26,754 bases of DNA from JAZTZP01 sp045637525 (lineage in GTDB: Bacteria > Bacillota > Clostridia > UBA1381). Below the pieces are notes generated by a model. The model did no database searches, was not told the DNA's origin, and worked only from the letters and a program-made list of their open reading frames with translations. How positions within the stretch are numbered: the first letter of the stretch is position 1; each line of letters starts with the position of its first letter. Positions 21,995 to 26,754 of the stretch are shown here, one piece after another. The position numbers were made by a program, and so were the translations under genes. The stretch lies in contig JAZTZP010000113.1 of NCBI GenBank assembly GCA_045637525.1, positions 1 to 26,754 on the forward strand, written 5' to 3'.

Positions 21995-22991
21995 TATACC
22001 CGTTTTTGTACCGCACAAGGGATGTCCGCATGATTGTGTTTTTTGTAATCAGCGGCGGATTACCGGTTTTTCTGATGAAGTGAGTGCGGACTATGTGAGG
22101 GATATTACACAACAGTATCTGAAGTCTTTTAAAGAAACCGAAAGAAGAGTTGAGATTGCGTTTTTCGGCGGCAGCTTTACTGCTGTTCCGGTTAAACAGC
22201 AAAATGAGCTTTTAGAAGCGGCAAATGAGTATATAAAAGCCGGATTGGTTGATGGTATACGTGTTTCAACGAGACCTGATGCGATAGATCCGGATATACT
22301 TGATAATCTTCTAAGATACGGTGTTACAACGATAGAGCTCGGAATACAGTCTATGTGTGATGATGTTCTTTTAAAGTCTAACCGCGGGTATTTTAGCGAT
22401 GTTGTTGAAAAAAGTGTCGGACTGATACGTGAATATCCGTTTAAGCTTGGATTACAGATGATGACGGGACTTCCGGGAGATACTTTTGAAAAGTCAGTTT
22501 ATACGGGTAAACGCATCAAAGAGCTTAAGCCGGATTTTGTGAGGATATATCCGACGCTTGTTGTAAAGGATACGGCGCTTTGTGATATGTATATGGACGG
22601 AGAGTATAATCCGCAGACTGTTGAAGAGGCGGTGGAATTATGCACTGTGTTAAAAACTGAGTTTTTAAATGCAGGAATTAATGTAATACGTGTGTCGCTT
22701 CAGACGACTGAGGAAATATCGCCGGGAGCGTCGGTTGTTGCAGGGCCGTTTAACAGTGCCTTTGGCGAATTGGTTGATAATGCAATTTACTATAAAAAAA
22801 TAGTTGAATACATCACGCACGCAAGATCGGGAATTCTTGAAATTGACGTGAATGAGCGTGAGGTTTCAAAGGCAGTGGGAAACGGAAAAATTAACATACG
22901 GAAATTGTATGAAAAATACGGAATTGTCCTTAAGGTGCATGGAAAAAGTGATGTGCTAAAAGGGCAAGTCAAAATTACGGAGGTGAGTTAA
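21981..22991 (+). CDS. Radical SAM protein, Elp3-like, function unknown
   Basis: A 336-residue radical SAM enzyme. The cluster motif is C15-x3-C19-x2-C22 (CPHDCVFC). Other family features are the FFGGSFTA segment, RVSTRPDAI, ELGIQSM and MMTGLPGD, which place it near the Elp3/HemN-like radical SAM group with a C-terminal domain, but there is no acetyltransferase domain. It overlaps rnc by 14 bases and ends 2 bases before smc, so it is translationally coupled to both. Genes of this type recur between rnc and smc in clostridia. A role in RNA modification is suggested by the neighbours and relatives but is not shown. Confidence 0.88.
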   Translation: MRCYNIPVFVPHKGCPHDCVFCNQRRITGFSDEVSADYVRDITQQYLKSFKETERRVEIAFFGGSFTAVPVKQQNELLEAANEYIKAGLVDGIRVSTRPDAIDPDILDNLLRYGVTTIELGIQSMCDDVLLKSNRGYFSDVVEKSVGLIREYPFKLGLQMMTGLPGDTFEKSVYTGKRIKELKPDFVRIYPTLVVKDTALCDMYMDGEYNPQTVEEAVELCTVLKTEFLNAGINVIRVSLQTTEEISPGASVVAGPFNSAFGELVDNAIYYKKIVEYITHARSGILEIDVNEREVSKAVGNGKINIRKLYEKYGIVLKVHGKSDVLKGQVKITEVS

Positions 22992-22993
22992 GT

Positions 22994-25900
22994 TTGCTTT
23001 TAAAAAGACTTGAATTACAAGGATTTAAGTCATTTGCGGATAAAACCGTACTTGAGTTTGGTGAAGGTGTAACAGCTGTTGTAGGACCTAACGGAAGCGG
23101 AAAGAGTAATATTTCAGACGCTATACGTTGGGTTATGGGCGAGATGAGTGCAAAGTCTTTGCGTGGTTCTAACATGCAGGACGTAATATTTTCAGGAACT
23201 GAAAAAAGAAAACCTCTGAACTATGCAGAGGTTAGTTTGGTTTTAGATAATTCCGATCATATATTCCCGGTAGACTATGACGAGGTTATGGTAACACGTC
23301 GTGTTTTTCGTTCGGGTGAGACTGCGTATCAGATAAACAGAGTAAATTGTCGTTTGAAAGATATTCATGAGATTTTTATGGATACGGGACTTGGTCGTGA
23401 CGGATATTCAATAATCGGTCAGGGAAATGTAGCACAGATTTTATCAACAAAAGCTGAGGACAGACGTAATCTTTTTGAAGAGGCGGCAGGCGTTTCTAAA
23501 TATAAATATAAAAAAGAAGAGGCTGTCAGGAAGCTTAAAGCAACAGAAGAGAACCTTGTTCGTATAAAGGATATTACGGCGGAGCTTGAAACACAGCTCG
23601 GACCGCTTCGTTCACAGTCGGAAAAGGCAAGAAAATATCTTGTTTTATATGATGAATTTAAGGATCTTGATATTAATCTTTCGATGATTTCGCTTGATAA
23701 GAATTCGGAAGAGTCGGCAAAGGCAGAGGAAATATACAAAAACGTATCGGATGAGCTTGCCGGGATGCGTGAGCAGGAGTCCGAGACGGAGGCCGAGATT
23801 TCAAGATTATACGAAAAGAGCACTCAAAAAGACAATGAGCTTAGAGATAAAAATGCTAACAATATCGAAAACAGCTCAAAAATAATGACTTTAAAAAATG
23901 AAATTGCAATTTCTGAAAACGATATAAAGAATAATAAATCGGCTGTTGAAAGACTTGACAGTGAAATAAGCAAGATACAGGCGGAAAATGAAAGCAAAAG
24001 GGCAAGAATAGGCGAGATTCGTAATGAAAAGCTCGGACTGATTTCAAAGCTTGCTGAGCTTGAGGCTGAATTTGAAAAAATAAAATCGGGTGATTCTGAT
24101 TTTGCAAAAGAGCAGATGCAGGCGGAAAACGAACTTTTATTTATTCGTCGTTCGGTTTCGGAAAAGGAGAACAGTATTGCGGCCGGCAGAGAAAAAATCA
24201 GCGGTATAGACGCTTTGAGGGAAACATTCCTCAGTCGCCGTAATGATATTGAAAATGAGATTGAAAACTTTACTGAGGATATAAAGAATATTAAAACTCA
24301 GATAGAGGAAAACGAAAAGGCGATAGCTGAAAAGCGTGCGAAGCTTGAAAGACTTAGCGAGATAGTGTCTAAATCAGAGTCGGAGCTTCAAAAATATACT
24401 GATGAAGGCATAAGACTTACCGAAGAAATTAACAGTCTGAAGGTTGAATATAATTCGAAGTCTTCAAGATACAAGATGTATTCGGATATGGAAAACGAGT
24501 ATGACGGATATGCGAGAAGCGTAAAAGCTGTTCTCCGTGCCGAAGAACTCAGACGATGCAGTATATACGGAACTGTTGCAGGGCTTATTGATGTTAAAAA
24601 GGAATATGCTGTAGCAATAGAAACCGCTCTCGGCGGAGCGATGCAAAACATAATCGTTGAAACAGAAGAAGATGCAAAGGCCGCTATTTCATATCTTAAG
24701 CGCGAACACGTGGGACGTGCGACGTTCCTTCCTGTATCGTCGGTTAAAGGTCGCAGACTTGACAATGTATCTGAGGTTTCAAAAGAGCCGGGATATATCG
24801 GAATAGGCTCGGATCTTATTAGCTTTAATTCTAAATATGACGGTATAATGAATTCGCTTTTAGGCAGGGTTGTTATAGTTGATAATATTGACAGCGGAAT
24901 AGCGATAAGCCGTAAATACGGATATAAGTTTAAGACGGTAACCTTAGAGGGTGATGTTTTAAACAGCGGTGGTGCTATGTCGGGCGGTAGTGCAAATAAG
25001 ACTTCCGGATTTTTGTCAAGAGCGGCTGAGATAAAAACTTTGAAAAGTGAGCTCGGCGTTTTAAAGACTGCTCTTGAGAAAAAGACTGAGGAATATAAAA
25101 AGAACGAAGAAAATGTATCAAGTGTAAAGGCTCGTATAGAGGCGTATATGCCTAATTTGCGTGAGTATGAGAATGAGATTATACGTCTTGAAAACTCGGT
25201 TATTCACCTGAAAAAATCTGCTGAGGGCGGAGATGACACGAAGGGGGCATATCAGTCAGAGCTTAGTCGTATAAATGAACAGTTAGAGGCTACTTCCGAT
25301 GATACTGTGAGAATACTTAGTGAAATAAGAAAGTATGAATCGGAGAAAAAGGAGCTTGAAGTGCAGATTGGCGAAACAGAAGAACGCATAGAAAAGCTTA
25401 AAAAGCTTCGTGAAGACGGCAGTGGCGCTATAATGGAATACACTCTTAATATCTCAGGTCTCAAAAGAGATATTACCGATGCTGATAATTCTGTTTCCAT
25501 GCTTGAGAAGGAAATAGAGCTTGGCGAGGAACAGATTAAGTCAAAAGAAAACGACAAGCTGTATACCGAGGAAAAGACGGAGTCTTTAGAAAAGTGTATA
25601 GTATCAAAGCATGAGAGCATAAAAGAGCTTGAAGAATTATCTGAAGAAATTGCACGTCAGATAAAGGCTATTGAACAGCAAAAAGAGGCTATTGTGCGAA
25701 GCCTTAAGGAGTTCCAGAGCTCAAACAAAGCACTTACGGACAAGCTTTTACAGCTTCAACAGGAGCTTAGCCGTGCTGAGGCAAGGCTTGCAAAGCTTGA
25801 GAATGACAAGGAAAACATTTTAAACAGACTTTGGGATGATTATGAGCTTTCATACTCTGATGCACTTGAAATCCGTAAGCCTGTTGAGGATGAAAAGGAA

Positions 25901-26557
25901 TCACAGAAACGACTTTTGGAGCTTAAATCAAAGATTAAAGCTTTAGGCAGTGTTAATATGGATTCTATCGAAGAATACAAGTCAGTATCCGAAAGATTTG
26001 AGTTTTTATCGGAGCAAAGAGATGACCTTGAAAAGTCCGAAGAAAATCTTAATAAGATTATAAAATCTATGGAAGAACTCATGGAGCATCATTTTGAAGA
26101 ACAGTTTACACAGATAAATGAAAGCTTCGGAATTGTTTTCAAAGAGCTTTTCGGAGGCGGAAGAGGACGCTTGTATTTACAGGACCCAGACAATATCTTA
26201 GAGAGCGGAATAGAAATTGAGGTACAGCTCCCGGGAAAAGGACTTCAGAATATTAATCTGTATTCCGGAGGCGAGCGTTCGTTTATTGCTATTGCACTTT
26301 TATTCGCTATCTTAAGAGTAAAACCGGCACCGTTTTGTATACTTGACGAGATAGATGCGGCTCTTGATGACGTAAACGTATCAAGGTTTGCGACGTATCT
26401 GAAAAATTATCTCGAACAGTCGCAGTTTATTGTAATAACTCACAGAAGAGGTACGATGGAAGCGGCGAACATAATGTATGGTGTAACGATGCAGGAAAAA
26501 GGCGTTTCAAAACTGTTGTCGCTCCATATTGATGACATAGAGGAGTACGGGACATAA
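22994..26557 (+). CDS. smc: Chromosome segregation protein SMC
   Basis: A 1187-residue condensin subunit that organises and segregates the chromosome with ScpA and ScpB. The start is TTG at 22994 after GGAGGTGAG, giving MLLKRLELQGFKSFAD, the standard SMC N-terminus. Walker A GPNGSGKS is at 31-38, followed by the DAIRWVMGE segment. Two long coiled coils (about 165-500 and 670-1010) flank the hinge (about 515-640; GTVAGLIDV, ALGGAMQNIIVE, GRATFLPVS). The ABC signature YSGGERS and Walker B CILDEIDAALDD are near the C-terminus, then THRRGTMEAA. Length is normal and the frame is intact. ftsY, which often follows smc, does not follow here; a hairpin array does. Confidence 0.97.
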   Translation: MLLKRLELQGFKSFADKTVLEFGEGVTAVVGPNGSGKSNISDAIRWVMGEMSAKSLRGSNMQDVIFSGTEKRKPLNYAEVSLVLDNSDHIFPVDYDEVMVTRRVFRSGETAYQINRVNCRLKDIHEIFMDTGLGRDGYSIIGQGNVAQILSTKAEDRRNLFEEAAGVSKYKYKKEEAVRKLKATEENLVRIKDITAELETQLGPLRSQSEKARKYLVLYDEFKDLDINLSMISLDKNSEESAKAEEIYKNVSDELAGMREQESETEAEISRLYEKSTQKDNELRDKNANNIENSSKIMTLKNEIAISENDIKNNKSAVERLDSEISKIQAENESKRARIGEIRNEKLGLISKLAELEAEFEKIKSGDSDFAKEQMQAENELLFIRRSVSEKENSIAAGREKISGIDALRETFLSRRNDIENEIENFTEDIKNIKTQIEENEKAIAEKRAKLERLSEIVSKSESELQKYTDEGIRLTEEINSLKVEYNSKSSRYKMYSDMENEYDGYARSVKAVLRAEELRRCSIYGTVAGLIDVKKEYAVAIETALGGAMQNIIVETEEDAKAAISYLKREHVGRATFLPVSSVKGRRLDNVSEVSKEPGYIGIGSDLISFNSKYDGIMNSLLGRVVIVDNIDSGIAISRKYGYKFKTVTLEGDVLNSGGAMSGGSANKTSGFLSRAAEIKTLKSELGVLKTALEKKTEEYKKNEENVSSVKARIEAYMPNLREYENEIIRLENSVIHLKKSAEGGDDTKGAYQSELSRINEQLEATSDDTVRILSEIRKYESEKKELEVQIGETEERIEKLKKLREDGSGAIMEYTLNISGLKRDITDADNSVSMLEKEIELGEEQIKSKENDKLYTEEKTESLEKCIVSKHESIKELEELSEEIARQIKAIEQQKEAIVRSLKEFQSSNKALTDKLLQLQQELSRAEARLAKLENDKENILNRLWDDYELSYSDALEIRKPVEDEKESQKRLLELKSKIKALGSVNMDSIEEYKSVSERFEFLSEQRDDLEKSEENLNKIIKSMEELMEHHFEEQFTQINESFGIVFKELFGGGRGRLYLQDPDNILESGIEIEVQLPGKGLQNINLYSGGERSFIAIALLFAILRVKPAPFCILDEIDAALDDVNVSRFATYLKNYLEQSQFIVITHRRGTMEAANIMYGVTMQEKGVSKLLSLHIDDIEEYGT

Positions 26558-26562
26558 TAAAG

Positions 26563-26750
26563 GCAATACTGTCAACTTAACGTTTACAGTATTGCAGTGA
26601 AATATTTTACCTGCGGTAAAATGTGAAATTCACACATTTTGTGTGAGTGAAATTCACGCTTCGCGTGGGTGAAATCTGTCGCATAGCGACAGGTTTTGGT
26701 AGAAATCGCAAGCGATTTCAAATTTAAATTTCTTAAGTTGACAGTATTGC
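26563..26750. mobile_element. Hairpin array 2: MITE-like element with terminal inverted repeats
   Basis: Perfect 18-base terminal inverted repeats, GCAATACTGTCAACTTAA (26563-26580) and its complement (26733-26750), enclose a row of hairpins: 26604-26622 (ATTTTACC stem), 26630-26646 (TCACACA), 26655-26667 (CACGC), 26676-26692 (CTGTCGC) and 26702-26719 (GAAATCGC). The linker GTGAAAT precedes each of the first four, at 26597, 26623, 26647 and 26669. The left terminal repeat also pairs with ACAGTATTGC at 26586-26595. No open frame is present. It begins 5 bases after the smc stop and may double as its terminator. The size (188 bp), terminal repeats and lack of genes fit a miniature inverted-repeat element, but the right flank is cut by the window, so a target duplication cannot be tested. 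Confidence 0.75.
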
Positions 26751-26754
26751 TTTA

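Noticed and set aside
26563..26595. Simple intrinsic terminator of smc
   Set aside because: A 10-bp hairpin exists but no T-run follows, and the same bases form the left terminal repeat of the larger array; termination may occur but does not explain the structure.

Overview
The window looks like a chromosomal segment of a low-GC, anaerobic Gram-positive bacterium of class Clostridia, plausibly an uncultured gut lineage; genus cannot be read from it. Support comes from AAGGAGG-type ribosome sites, sigma-A promoters (TTGACA or TTGCAA, N17, TATAAT), FapR-controlled fatty acid genes using FabK, a ferredoxin paired with a Crp/Fnr regulator, a copper-amine-oxidase-type stalk domain and an S-layer-homology fragment. 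No rRNA, tRNA or CRISPR array was seen.

Layout. (1) 1-1945, minus: the first ~648 codons of a large unrecognised protein with a phage- or mobile-element-like look, running off the window. (2) 2148-6522: a divergent Crp/Fnr regulator and ferredoxin pair sharing a 28-bp palindrome; an Mrp/Nbp35 Fe-S carrier whose promoter overlaps a 17-bp inverted repeat; a secreted stalk-domain protein; a small membrane protein with a zinc ribbon. (3) 6853-10816: phosphohexomutase, an alpha/beta hydrolase, a broken AbrB-type antitoxin remnant, an aldo/keto reductase. (4) 11006-14687, minus, accessory in character: a chimera of a YhcG/DUF1016 fragment and an S-layer-homology fragment, a HigBA-type toxin-antitoxin pair with its operator, a GMP synthase without the glutaminase domain, and a lone tyrosine recombinase. 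(5) 14745-15035: a non-coding array of 11 short hairpins. (6) 15329-26557, plus: fapR-plsX-fabK-fabD-fabG-acpP-fabF, then rnc, a radical SAM gene and smc. (7) 26563-26750: a second hairpin array, closed by 18-bp terminal inverted repeats.

How it works together. FapR senses malonyl-CoA and should repress its own operon through two overlapping operator-like palindromes just after the promoter; PlsX, FabK, FabD, FabG, ACP and FabF supply acyl chains for membrane lipid. fabH, fabZ and acc genes are not here.

The most unusual content is the two hairpin arrays. In the first, the linkers between hairpins (GCGATAT on the left, ATATCGC on the right) are complementary in nested order, so the whole element can fold into a symmetric tree: five backbone helices with one hairpin branching on each side at each junction. 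The second uses GTGAAAT linkers inside terminal inverted repeats. I know of no described element with this layout, but I could not search for one.
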